A stretch of DNA of 64,000 bases from positions 496,001 through 560,000 of the forward strand of contig CAXXGM010000007.1 of the NCBI GenBank assembly GCA_963677325.2, in the 5' to 3' direction. Below the pieces are notes generated by a model. That model saw nothing but the letters and a program-made list of their open reading frames with translations, was not told the origin of the DNA and did not search any database. The translations under genes and the position numbers were made by a program. The DNA comes from G963677325 sp963677325 (GTDB taxonomy: Bacteria > Bacteroidota > Bacteroidia > Bacteroidales > Prolixibacteraceae). Below are positions 25,915 through 33,987 of the stretch, piece by piece. Within the stretch, counting starts at the first letter, position 1. Every line of letters begins with the position of its first letter.

Positions 25915-26197
25915 CTTGCAATAAATTTTAAAGGACAGACGGAATCTGCACAGAGTGGAACTAATATGGGAAAAATTATTTTCACTGGCTTAGACTATTT
26001 ATCTATACGTAGTTTGACCATACAAATTGATAAAGGTTTAATTCCTTAACCGATAAATTTAGACCAGGATTGACATTTAGGAGTCCCTTCCTCATGATGC
26101 TTTCAGTTCCGTTATCGAAGCAGTGAAAAAGTAATAGAAACAGGAGTTTGTAATCATCCTTTTTCAAAAGAAATACCGTTAATTACTTTTGAAAAAC

Positions 26198-26205
26198 TAT
26201 TTTTG
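26198..26205 (+). promoter_or_regulatory. -7 box (TATTTTTG) of the DUF4494 gene
   Basis: TATTTTTG fits TAnnTTTG and lies 22 bases before the ATG at 26228, leaving a short leader. Confidence 0.5.
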
Positions 26206-26227
26206 TCTAAAATATTAAACCTTATTT

Positions 26228-26773
26228 ATGAATACTTGGTTCGAATGTACTTCGAAGTACAACAAAATGGATGAGAATGGTTATGAGAAAAAAGTAAGCG
26301 AAACATATTTGCTGGATGCAGTCTCTTTTACAGAAGCCGAAAGCCGTATTTATAAAGAGCTTCAAACCATGGTCAGTGGAGAATTTTCGGTAAGCAAGAT
26401 CGCAAAGACCAGAATCGCCGAAATAATTCCTTCCGAAAATGGGGACCGCTGGTATAAAGCAAGAGTAACCTTTATTACTGTCGATGAAGAGAGCGGAAAA
26501 GAGAAAAGAACTTCTCAGAATGTTCTTGTTTATTCTTTCAATGTTAAAGATGCCTTTGATCAGGTTATAGAAGCCATGCAGGGAATGATGGCCGATTTTG
26601 AAATCAGTGGTATTAATGAAAGCAACATTATGGATGTATTTCCATACGAGGCTGAGAAGATCCCCGATAATCTAAAACCCGTTAATTTCGCTGATCAGGT
26701 CACTGTGGATGATGTTCTCTCTGAAGCTGATCAGGATCCTGACCTTGAGCATGAATTAACTGAAGATGTTTAA
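26228..26773 (+). CDS. DUF4494 domain-containing protein
   Basis: A 181-residue soluble protein with the DUF4494 signature of Bacteroidota: MNTWFECTSKYNKMDENG, SETYLLDAVSFTEAESRIYKEL, RWYKARVTFITVDEESGKEKR and LVYSFNVKDAFDQVIEAM. Members are conserved but of unknown role. The last 30 residues are acidic. The gene is divergent from the export cluster and convergent with the Fur-family gene, whose stop codon overlaps it by 4 bp (26770-26773). Confidence 0.85.
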   Translation: MNTWFECTSKYNKMDENGYEKKVSETYLLDAVSFTEAESRIYKELQTMVSGEFSVSKIAKTRIAEIIPSENGDRWYKARVTFITVDEESGKEKRTSQNVLVYSFNVKDAFDQVIEAMQGMMADFEISGINESNIMDVFPYEAEKIPDNLKPVNFADQVTVDDVLSEADQDPDLEHELTEDV

Positions 26774-27204
26774 GCTATTGTAGCACAGGCTTCCATTTTA
26801 TTCCTGCAGAAAGCGCAAATCCCTTTTATTGAATACTGGTATTCATCAATTTTAAATCCGGTCAGAGGAAGGTTGGGCAGATCTTCCTTGTTCAGATCGA
26901 AATCAAAGATCTTTCCACAGGTTTTACATTTAAAATGGCCATGCGAAGAAGTATCGGCGTCATACCTTAGTTCATTGTTTTCAATATTGAGGGCAACAAC
27001 CAATCCCTCCTGAATAAATAGATTCAGTACGTTATAGACGGTTGTTTTTGATAACCTGTCAATTTTCTTGACAAGGTCGCTGTAGATGACGTCAACGGTA
27101 GGGTGGTTGCGATTGGAGATAAGATAATGCATTATTTTCACCCTTTTCCGGAGAGGCCTTACCCCGTTCTTTGTTAAATAACTTTTGATATGAAGCTCTT
27201 GCAT
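26770..27204 (-). CDS. Fur-family transcriptional regulator (PerR/Fur-like)
   Basis: A 144-residue metalloregulator. The winged helix lies in residues 1-80 (RPLRKRVKIMHYLISNRNHPTVDVIYSDL, TTVYNVLNLFIQEGLV) and the dimerisation domain holds HGHFKCKTCGKIFDF and a C-terminal CAFC, the four Cys of the structural zinc site. Whether it senses iron, peroxide or zinc is not decidable here; the short length and Cys4 site fit Fur or PerR. A dyad TTAACTTTACTTAGAGTAAGTTAA lies upstream at 27366-27390 but on the far side of an AT-rich spacer, and might be bound by it. Confidence 0.85.
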   Translation of the reverse strand: MQELHIKSYLTKNGVRPLRKRVKIMHYLISNRNHPTVDVIYSDLVKKIDRLSKTTVYNVLNLFIQEGLVVALNIENNELRYDADTSSHGHFKCKTCGKIFDFDLNKEDLPNLPLTGFKIDEYQYSIKGICAFCRNKMEACATIA

Positions 27205-27365
27205 GGTTAGGAGTTAAATAGGTGACAAAAATAAATTTTATTTTAAAAAAAAACAGATTGTATAAAAAATTAATTATAGTATTCACACTTAAAAAATTGT
27301 GACTTTGCTGCTGATGGGTTTTAAAATTTCAGTAAGGAATAATAAAAGATTGTAAGTTTAACGTT

Positions 27366-27390
27366 AATTAACTTTACTTAGAGTAAGTTA
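27366..27390. promoter_or_regulatory. Dyad at the promoter of a candidate small RNA
   Basis: TTAACTTTACT-TAG-AGTAAGTTAA is a nearly perfect palindrome (one unpaired T). It overlaps the -33 region of the TACATTTG box at 27405, and lies 160 bp upstream of the Fur-family gene, so an operator role is plausible but not shown. Confidence 0.35.
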
Positions 27391-27404
27391 AGCCTTTCTG
27401 TATA

Positions 27405-27500
27405 TACATTTGTATTGTTGCTGAAGAGCAAGTTTTTTCATAGGATTTAGGTTAGTTAGGTTAGGTAGAAAGAGGGCGTCGCTAGATGCCCTCTTTTGAT
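27405..27500 (+). ncRNA. Candidate orphan small RNA with promoter and terminator
   Basis: TACATTTG at 27405-27412 fits the -7 consensus. It would start a transcript near 27417 that ends at a clean terminator: AAAGAGGGC (27469-27477), loop, GCCCTCTTT (27488-27496) and a following T-run. The roughly 80-nt product has no credible ORF; the next gene downstream is on the opposite strand. The identity is unknown. Confidence 0.4.
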
Positions 27501-27548
27501 TTGGGCTTAAGACTTAATGATAAAAGGGAACTCATCGCTCATCTCTCA

Positions 27549-27932
27549 TCACTCAAAAAGTCCTTCTTCTCGTACAATCATCAAAATCGCGGAATGAGGG
27601 ATAATGATATATTTTTCTTTCTTGAATTCAATCTCGAAACCGGGTTTACTGAGATAAACTGCCAAATCACCTACTTTTGCCTGCAGTGGAAGATATTTGG
27701 CATCCTTGTGTTGTTCTTTCCAGGGTTCATCTTCTTCCGTCATATTAGGAAACGGGAATCCGGGTCCGATTTTAATCACATATCCTACCTGAACATTTTC
27801 CTTATCCACGGCAGACGGCGGTAAATAGAGCCCGGAAGAAGTTTGGAAATTCGGATTCTTTGGCTTTATTAAAACCCGGTCGCCCACCATTTCGATTTTA
27901 GCTATGTCCTTTTCATCGAGATTCAATGCCAT
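27549..27932 (-). CDS. GroES-family co-chaperone (divergent paralog)
   Basis: A 127-residue Cpn10-fold protein: IEMVGDRVLIKPKNP, a mobile-loop region SSGLYLPPSAVDKENVQVGYVIKIGPG, and GDLAVYLSKPGFEIEFKKEKYIIIPHSAILMIV at the C-terminus. The common GroES has about 95 residues; this one has an insertion of about 25 (around residues 75-100, with FPFPNMTEEDEPWKE) and longer ends. No groEL gene is adjacent, so it is likely the second GroES-like protein seen in many Bacteroidota and not the partner in the groESL operon. Confidence 0.8.
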   Translation of the reverse strand: MALNLDEKDIAKIEMVGDRVLIKPKNPNFQTSSGLYLPPSAVDKENVQVGYVIKIGPGFPFPNMTEEDEPWKEQHKDAKYLPLQAKVGDLAVYLSKPGFEIEFKKEKYIIIPHSAILMIVREEGLFE

Positions 27933-27978
27933 AATATTGGATCTAAAGATTCAGTTATAAACCGAATGTATTATTAAA

Positions 27979-28761
27979 TTATTTGTGATGTGAAAATATC
28001 CATGGTAATAACTCCGGAGTGGCAAACGTACTGTCCCAACTGTTGTGATTTGCATCCGGAAATTCTGTAAACTTTACTTCGGCTCCCAATTCTTTAAGTC
28101 TGGTATAAAGATTTCGGGATAAATCGGTAGGGACCACCGTGTCTTTGGCTCCATGAAATAACCAGATTGGGACCTTCTTCGCATAAACTCCAGCCAGATC
28201 TGTCATATGGCCGCCACAAATTGGAACAGCCGCCGCAAAAGTATTGGGGAAAAGATAGAGCATTTCAAGTGTTCCGAATCCTCCCATAGACAATCCCATG
28301 ATGTACAACCTTTTTGAATCAACTTTAAAATTCTTTTTAATTTCTTTCAGTAAATCATTCAATAGTTCAGCCATCTCGCCAGGTTTTTGACCTGAAGTGC
28401 GCCGGTATGTTTTCTTCCCATCCTGGATTCTGATATCTAAAGAAGCCCATGTTTTCCCTTCGGGACATTGAGGAAATAGAATAATAGCCGGAAATTTATC
28501 CCTGTTTGAATCTTTCAGGAAAAGATCTCCTCCATGCATGAGTTGTTTCTCGTTATCATTTCCCCTTTCGCCTGATCCATGGAGGAAAACTAAAACAGGA
28601 TATTTTATGTCAGGATTATAATCTTTTGGATAAAGCATCCGGTAATTTAACACATCCCCGTTTTTAGCTTTGTAAACTCTTTTTTGATAAAGTGAAAAAT
28701 CCTGCGCCATAGAAAAATGATAAAGGATAACAAGAACAGGAATTAAAAGAAATTTTGTCAT
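27979..28761 (-). CDS. Secreted alpha/beta-hydrolase esterase
   Basis: A 260-residue protein with an export signal (FLLIPVLVILYHFSMAQ). It shows the alpha/beta-hydrolase layout of predicted esterases/peptidases in the PHB-depolymerase/feruloyl-esterase style: oxyanion segment LHGSGERGND (61-70), nucleophile elbow GLSMGG with Ser158, acid Asp207 in HGAKDTVVP and His239 in DANHNSW. All three triad residues are present. The substrate is not known; carbohydrate esters are a likely class for such secreted enzymes. It lies between the GroES and HtpG genes but its transcript is separated from htpG by a terminator. Confidence 0.8.
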   Translation of the reverse strand: MTKFLLIPVLVILYHFSMAQDFSLYQKRVYKAKNGDVLNYRMLYPKDYNPDIKYPVLVFLHGSGERGNDNEKQLMHGGDLFLKDSNRDKFPAIILFPQCPEGKTWASLDIRIQDGKKTYRRTSGQKPGEMAELLNDLLKEIKKNFKVDSKRLYIMGLSMGGFGTLEMLYLFPNTFAAAVPICGGHMTDLAGVYAKKVPIWLFHGAKDTVVPTDLSRNLYTRLKELGAEVKFTEFPDANHNSWDSTFATPELLPWIFSHHK

Positions 28762-28800
28762 TGGAAGTAGATTTTTTATAATTTCCTCAATATTGAAAAT

Positions 28801-28832
28801 AAAAGAGGCTATCCCGACTCTGACAGCCTCTT
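28801..28832 (-). terminator. Terminator of htpG
   Basis: On the minus strand AAGAGGCT and AGCCTCTTTT are complementary arms around a 14-base interior, followed by T-rich sequence, 33 bp after the htpG stop. Confidence 0.75.
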
Positions 28833-28864
28833 ATGTTATTAGCGCGAAATTACAAAATGCTTAA

Positions 28865-30913
28865 TCATTTGATTAATTCAACACTGCGTTTTACAAAATT
28901 ATTTAATGCTTCACCTCTCAGCATATTATTGGCTAAAAGTGCAAGATCAACAAGTTCTTTGGCCAGGTTGTTCTGTGATCCAAATGCTTCAAGCTTTTGT
29001 CTTTTCGTCTCCTCAAGTTTTTTGATTTTATCTTCTGTCTCATTCAAAAGATCTTTTTCTTCCTGCGGAATTTCTTCTTCCTTTTTATCTTGTTTCATCT
29101 TTTTCAAAGAGTCGGCTTCACTCTTTAATTTAGTTAATTCCGGAGTAATGGAATCGAGGTCTGCTGAAAGTTTCTCGTGTTTCTCATTGATTACACGTTT
29201 AACAAGAGGATGGGAGATGTTTACAACCAGGTTGTAGCTGTTTGGTAAATCGCCGTAAAAGCTCATTCCATTCTGCATTTTTGACATATCTTTCATCCTG
29301 CGCATAAACTCATTTTGAGTAATGACCATTGGACTTCCATTTTCCCCTAAATCCTGGAAATCAACAATGAAATTGCCATTTTCTTTTGGAACAATGGCTT
29401 GAAAGATCGGACTTAATTCATTCTTTTCATCCAGTGAGAGCTGTGCTTCCTGCTTGTTATCCTTATCTATAAGTTTTTCAGGAACATCGGCATCTACTCT
29501 TACGAAATGTTTTTTAGGAAATTTCTGTTCAAAATGATTCAGCAGAGGAGTTGCCAGTACATCATTCATTAACAGCACATCATACCCTTTTGATTTCGCC
29601 GCTTCAATAAAACTATACTGCTCCTCTTTATCTGTAGCATAGATATAAACCAGCTTATTATCCTTATCGGTCTGGTTGGCATCAATTAATTTTTCGTATT
29701 CCTCCCAGGTAAAGTTTTTGCCTTCAGTATTGGTGAAAAGGAAAAATTTCAGTGCTTTTTCATAAAATTTCTCATCAGTAAGCATTCCATACTCGATGAA
29801 AAGTTTCAGATCATTCCATTTTTCCTCAAATTCGCTTCTTTTTTCCTTAAAGATATCCTGTAAGCGGTCAGCTACTTTTTTTGTAATATGACTGCTGATC
29901 TTTTTTACATTAGAATCGCTTTGCAGATAGGACCTTGATACATTCAAGGGTATATCCGGTGAATCAAGCACTCCATGCAAAAGAGTCAAGAATTCAGGAA
30001 CTATTCCTTCGACGGAATCAGTGACAAAAACCTGGTTTGAAAAAAGTTGGATTTTGTTTTTCTGGACTTCAAAATTGTTTTTCAGTTTGGGGAAATATAA
30101 AATACCCGTCAGATTAAAAGGATAATCCACGTTAAGATGAATGTTGAACAGCGGATCATCGGCCATAGGATATAGCTTGTGATAAAAATCCTTATAATCT
30201 TCATCCTTCAGATCCACCGGTTTGCGGGTCCAGGCCGGAGTGGTTTCATTGATCTGATTATCTTCTTCGGTGTCCTCGTATTTGCCATCTTTCCATTCCT
30301 TCTTTTTGCCAAAAATAACAGGGATCGGCAGGAACTTGCAATATTTATTCAGCATGTCCGAAATGCGGTTTTCATCAAGAAACTCAGCTGAATCTGAATT
30401 GACGTGCATGATGATATCCGTACCAACCTGGTCTTTCTCCGTCTCTTCCATCAGATATTCCGGCGATCCGTCGCACACCCATCTTACTGGTTTGGTATCC
30501 GGCAGATAAGAGCGGCTGATGATCTCAACTTCCTCGGAAACCATGAAAGAGGAATAGAATCCAAGTCCGAAATGACCTATAATGGCATTGGCATCATTTT
30601 TATATTTCTCAAGAAATTCATTGGCTCCGGAAAACGCGATCTGGTTGATGTAGCGTTCTACTTCTTCGGAAGTCATTCCTATTCCATTATCAGAAACAGT
30701 GATTGTTTTGGCCTTTTTGTCAAACGAAACACGAACTTTCAATTCCTGTACATCCCCCTGGTATTTGCCGGCCCTGGCAATGGTATACAGTTTCTGGGTT
30801 GCATCAACAGCATTGGATACTATTTCACGAAGAAAAATGTCGTGATCAGAATAAAGAAATTTTTTAATTATTGGAAACAGATTTTCACTGGTTACGCCGA
30901 TTTTTCCTTTCAT
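28865..30913 (-). CDS. htpG: Molecular chaperone HtpG (Hsp90)
   Basis: A 682-residue Hsp90. The N-terminal GHKL ATPase has KKFLYSDHDIFLREIVSNAVDA, VSDNGIGMTSEEV and GHFGLGFYSSFMV; the middle domain has LYFPKLKNNFEVQKNKIQLFSNQVFV and LNVSRSYLQSD; the C-terminal dimerisation part carries a long charged coiled-coil insertion (LKSEADSLKKMKQDKKEEEIPQEE), common in Bacteroidota. It refolds or holds client proteins in the cytoplasm under stress. A Bacteroidota -7 box was not found with confidence. Length and motifs are normal. Confidence 0.97.
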   Translation of the reverse strand: MKGKIGVTSENLFPIIKKFLYSDHDIFLREIVSNAVDATQKLYTIARAGKYQGDVQELKVRVSFDKKAKTITVSDNGIGMTSEEVERYINQIAFSGANEFLEKYKNDANAIIGHFGLGFYSSFMVSEEVEIISRSYLPDTKPVRWVCDGSPEYLMEETEKDQVGTDIIMHVNSDSAEFLDENRISDMLNKYCKFLPIPVIFGKKKEWKDGKYEDTEEDNQINETTPAWTRKPVDLKDEDYKDFYHKLYPMADDPLFNIHLNVDYPFNLTGILYFPKLKNNFEVQKNKIQLFSNQVFVTDSVEGIVPEFLTLLHGVLDSPDIPLNVSRSYLQSDSNVKKISSHITKKVADRLQDIFKEKRSEFEEKWNDLKLFIEYGMLTDEKFYEKALKFFLFTNTEGKNFTWEEYEKLIDANQTDKDNKLVYIYATDKEEQYSFIEAAKSKGYDVLLMNDVLATPLLNHFEQKFPKKHFVRVDADVPEKLIDKDNKQEAQLSLDEKNELSPIFQAIVPKENGNFIVDFQDLGENGSPMVITQNEFMRRMKDMSKMQNGMSFYGDLPNSYNLVVNISHPLVKRVINEKHEKLSADLDSITPELTKLKSEADSLKKMKQDKKEEEIPQEEKDLLNETEDKIKKLEETKRQKLEAFGSQNNLAKELVDLALLANNMLRGEALNNFVKRSVELIK

Positions 30914-31230
30914 CTTGTGTATTTAATTTTAAAATTAACTTGATAGAACAGATTCAAAGGTTATGCCAATTCGGGTAAACTGTCGATATGGCAGAAAAAT
31001 TGAATAAAATGTGACATCTCAATGTCAGGATGATTTATTAAAAAGGAAAATAAGGTGAAGTCCCATGACATTCAGAATTTAAATATGAAAAATATATTGA
31101 CTTCGAGGTAACCTTCTTATCATTTCAGGTATTAAATAACAACTGGTAAAAAATTATATAATTATCATTATTTAAAAATAAGAAAATTCAGTAATAGATT
31201 AAACAATCTGGAGTCTTCCTTTAAAACCAT

Positions 31231-32046
31231 ATGATGAATAACGAGACTTATCCGAATTTCAAACAATTTCTGCTGCTCTTAATTTTTTTCTTTTCCTCCT
31301 TATTTTGTTTGCATATGATATTTGCAATCTCTCATGTAATTGGAGGGCAACTATCGGATTCATATATGGTATTTATTATACCTGTTGTTCATTCTATTTT
31401 TTACATCCTCTTCATTTTATACGTGAGCAGGAAAAGTGGCATTCCTGTTAGATGGACAGTAAAACTTCCGCCTATCTATTTTGTTTTGCTTTTGTCTCTT
31501 TTAGCAATATCCACAGTAATAATTACACAGCCTTTTATTTACCCAATTGAATACTTTAGTAGTCTGGGTGAAGGTAGATTTAGATTTGTCGAGTTTGTTA
31601 TGCCGAAATTTAATTTACTTGTAGTCTATAGATTTATTTTCACTGTTTTTATTGTTCCCGTTTGTGAAGAGATATTTTGGAGAAAGCAAGTTTTCGGAAT
31701 TCTATTAAAGAAATATTCACCTACGATGGCAATTGTTTTATCGTCAGTTCTGTTTGCTTGCGGACACTTAAGAAGATTTGATATAGGATCACTGTTTATT
31801 TGGGGTCTTCTGTTTTGTTTCGTCTATTATAAATCAAAATCAATTGAGTTCTCAATCCTGCTCCATTCAATTTCAAATGTCCATTCCTTTTTTGTTAAAC
31901 GTGTATTCATCGATATTAATCAAATTCAATTCTTTAAATATATCACGATAATAATCATTAGCGCCCTAGTCTTTTATATGGTAATTTCATATTTGAATAG
32001 GAATAAATTAATAAAAGATTATGAAATTGATAACAAGATTGTCTAG
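31231..32046 (+). CDS. CPBP-family intramembrane metalloprotease
   Basis: A 271-residue membrane protein with about eight hydrophobic segments. The CPBP (CAAX protease/Abi) motifs are present: CEEIFWRKQVFGIL (EExxxR) near residue 145, the His block FACGHLRRFDIGS, and SILLHSISN. The family includes prenyl-protein processing and bacteriocin self-immunity proteins; here no bacteriocin gene is adjacent, so the role is open. The ICMT-like gene on the opposite strand ends 2 bp away. This convergent pair of CAAX-type enzymes is curious but could be chance. Confidence 0.8.
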   Translation: MMNNETYPNFKQFLLLLIFFFSSLFCLHMIFAISHVIGGQLSDSYMVFIIPVVHSIFYILFILYVSRKSGIPVRWTVKLPPIYFVLLLSLLAISTVIITQPFIYPIEYFSSLGEGRFRFVEFVMPKFNLLVVYRFIFTVFIVPVCEEIFWRKQVFGILLKKYSPTMAIVLSSVLFACGHLRRFDIGSLFIWGLLFCFVYYKSKSIEFSILLHSISNVHSFFVKRVFIDINQIQFFKYITIIIISALVFYMVISYLNRNKLIKDYEIDNKIV

Positions 32047-32048
32047 TT

Positions 32049-32561
32049 CTAAGGAAGATCATTATCTGATATATATTGCACCCGTATTAACTTTTTTACA
32101 GGGAAGGGGAAAAATTCTGGAGTCTCTTTCCTATATTTCAGATAAGGTTCGCCAAATGTTCTTTCCAGTTCAAGATATTCACTTTTAATGCAGGCTTTGA
32201 AAACCAGGTACCCCACGAGGGTAGTTGTCAGGATCAGCCAGGAGTTCATCAGCAGGGCAATGGCCGGAATAATAAGTAGCAGGATAGAAGCATACAAGGG
32301 ACTCTGACAGAAGAAAAAACCTCCGGTCGTGACCAGTTTGGCCTCTTTTAATCCTTTGAGTAAACTCCTTACAGTTATAAAATAGAATATCAGCCCTGCC
32401 CCCAGTAGGATCGCGCCGGTCAGTCGAAGATAACCGCCAGGATTGGAAGTAAACACAAAAATATCTTTTTTGATCAGTGTCAGAACAACGGTCAGGGCTA
32501 ACCAGGGAAGGGTGATTCTTCCAATCTTTGGCCCGGCTCCGAAGAAATTTAGTTTTTCCAT
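32049..32561 (-). CDS. ICMT/PEMT-like membrane methyltransferase
   Basis: A 170-residue protein with four membrane segments and the C-terminal pattern of the isoprenylcysteine carboxyl methyltransferase/phospholipid methyltransferase superfamily: TTGGFFFCQSPLYASILLL, then KSEYLELERTFGEPYLKYRKETPEFFPF. The SAM-binding part is the C-terminal half. Bacterial members methylate small molecules or lipids and their substrate is mostly unknown. It converges with the CPBP gene with a 2-bp gap. Confidence 0.8.
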   Translation of the reverse strand: MEKLNFFGAGPKIGRITLPWLALTVVLTLIKKDIFVFTSNPGGYLRLTGAILLGAGLIFYFITVRSLLKGLKEAKLVTTGGFFFCQSPLYASILLLIIPAIALLMNSWLILTTTLVGYLVFKACIKSEYLELERTFGEPYLKYRKETPEFFPFPVKKLIRVQYISDNDLP

Positions 32562-33067
32562 GGAAAACGTTAAAAAAATTGATGTTACTATTATCTCTTT
32601 CGAGCTGCAAGATCATGGTATAAAAGTAATAAAATATTTTATGAAAAATAGTGCAGAGGCATCAGGCATCAGGCATTAGACTTTAAGGTTTGTAATTCAG
32701 GGTTTAGGCGGAGGGTCTATTGTTTTCTGGATACTAATTCATAACTCCTCTCCAAAGTTTTCTGTAAAACAGATGAACCAGACCATGATACTGTTTATCA
32801 CACAGGGGAATGAATGTTCCGACGGGTTGCGGATTTAAAAGACAAATTATACTCATACCAAACTTAACTGGTCCGGACCAGATCCCTGATCTTTTCGTAT
32901 CATCTCCGGGGTTTGTGTATGGTTCCTGTATGGTTTGTGTATGGTTCCTGTATCAAATCATACATAAGCCATACATAAGCCATACAGGATGATTACTCGA
33001 AGGAGGATGAAGGCAGGGATCAGGCATTAAGCTACGATGAGGAAGTGTCGGCTTTTGTTTTATTTAA
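32562..33067. other. Gap with inverted and tandem GTTTGTGTATGG repeats
   Basis: No gene is supported. At 32911-32954 a 22-bp unit (GTTTGTGTATGGTTCCTGTA plus two bases) stands in tandem. The segment CCTGTATGGTTTGTGTATGG (32925-32944) pairs with CCATACATAAGCCATACAGG (32969-32988) at 18 of 20 positions, which allows a long hairpin. Confidence 0.6.
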
Positions 33068-33505
33068 TCACAATTCCAAACAAGCGCTATTAATTTCGTC
33101 GGTTTTATCGATTATATTAAATATTCCAATTATGATTGTGAGTATGGTACCTATTAATCCTATAATGATTGATAAAAATAAAGGGGAATTAAATATCAAA
33201 TTAACCGTGAATCCCAGTATAAATCCTGTTAAACCGGATAGAAAATATAAAATATCAAGTTCAACAGACCAATTAATGTTCAATTTATCCTGTTGAATAA
33301 AGATTGAAATATGACCGTCACGAAACACTTTTAATGCTTCACCTCTGTATTGGTTTCTGCGCGTAAAAAATACTTCTTCAGATCCTGGATTTGTCTTAAA
33401 ACTCAACGAATTCATGTAATCCTCATATTTCAATCTTATTGTTTCAATCGAAACCGATTTATTGAAGTCAGTTTGCAAGGATCTTTCAAGTTTAAAAATA
33501 TTCAT
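33068..33505 (-). CDS. Hypothetical membrane protein, 145 aa
   Basis: The N-terminal 90 residues are soluble and polar with KVFRDGHISIFIQQD. Two hydrophobic segments follow (LYFLSGLTGFILGFTVNLIF and LFLSIIIGLIGTILTIIIGIF) before a short charged tail. No family recognised. It is not part of an operon; the tRNA pair lies upstream on the same strand behind a terminator. Confidence 0.55.
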   Translation of the reverse strand: MNIFKLERSLQTDFNKSVSIETIRLKYEDYMNSLSFKTNPGSEEVFFTRRNQYRGEALKVFRDGHISIFIQQDKLNINWSVELDILYFLSGLTGFILGFTVNLIFNSPLFLSIIIGLIGTILTIIIGIFNIIDKTDEINSACLEL

Positions 33506-33614
33506 TTGTTTAGGTTTTTCTTCAGATCAACACTAATCGGCTAAACAAATATAGCTGTTAAATCTACAACTATGAAATAAATGAATTTTTGAAATTTGGC
33601 GGGATTATGAAATT

Positions 33615-33645
33615 AAAAAACCAATCTCCCGAAGAGGATTGGTTT
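33615..33645 (-). terminator. Terminator of the tRNA-Ser/tRNA-Trp unit
   Basis: AAACCAATC and GATTGGTTT form a 9-bp hairpin around TCCCGAAGAG, with T-rich sequence following on the minus strand. Confidence 0.75.
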
Positions 33646-33658
33646 GAAATTTTTTCTG

Positions 33659-33731
33659 CACGGGAGGAGCGACTCGAACGCCCGACACCTGGTTTTGGAG
33701 ACCAGTGCTCTACCAACTGAGCTACACCCGT
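33659..33731 (-). tRNA. tRNA-Trp(CCA)
   Basis: The minus strand folds with acceptor ACGGGTG/CTCCCGT, D arm GCTC...GAGC, anticodon stem CTGGT/ACCAG around CTCCAAA (anticodon CCA), and T arm with TTCGAGT. One T-T mismatch is seen in the acceptor stem at the sixth pair. It lies 5 bp behind tRNA-Ser and the 3' CCA is not encoded. Confidence 0.9.
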
Positions 33732-33736
33732 GGGTG

Positions 33737-33821
33737 CGGAGAGAGAGGGATTCGAACCCCCGGTACCTCACAGTACAACGGTTTTCAAGACCGCCGCGAT
33801 CGACCACTCTGCCATCTCTCC
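33737..33821 (-). tRNA. tRNA-Ser(TGA)
   Basis: The minus strand has acceptor GGAGAGA, D arm, anticodon loop CTTGAAA (anticodon TGA), a long variable arm (TTGTACTGTGAGGTAC region) typical of class II tRNA, and T loop TTCGAAT. The discriminator is G. It is co-transcribed with tRNA-Trp. Confidence 0.95.
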
Positions 33822-33830
33822 AAGCGCTTG

Positions 33831-33838
33831 CAAAAGTA
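33831..33838 (-). promoter_or_regulatory. -7 box (TACTTTTG) of the tRNA-Ser/Trp promoter
   Basis: TACTTTTG fits TAnnTTTG; a TTTTTG stands 18 bases upstream as the -33 element. The mature tRNA-Ser starts 10 bases downstream. This is one of the best promoter matches in the window. Confidence 0.75.
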
Positions 33839-33987
33839 GACGTTTTTTTGGTTAGGCAAAAATTTGAAGTGACTTTTTTCAATTTATTTTCGATCAAATA
33901 GCGAATAGCGAATTGCACGAATTGGAAACGAATTACCACGAACGGGTTTTTCTCAAAGGGCGCACTTGCGGTTTGTAATTCGCTCGC

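Noticed and set aside
33613..33939. 108-codon and 85-codon frames over 33613-33939
   Set aside because: They span the tRNA-Ser and tRNA-Trp genes on both strands and are not proteins.
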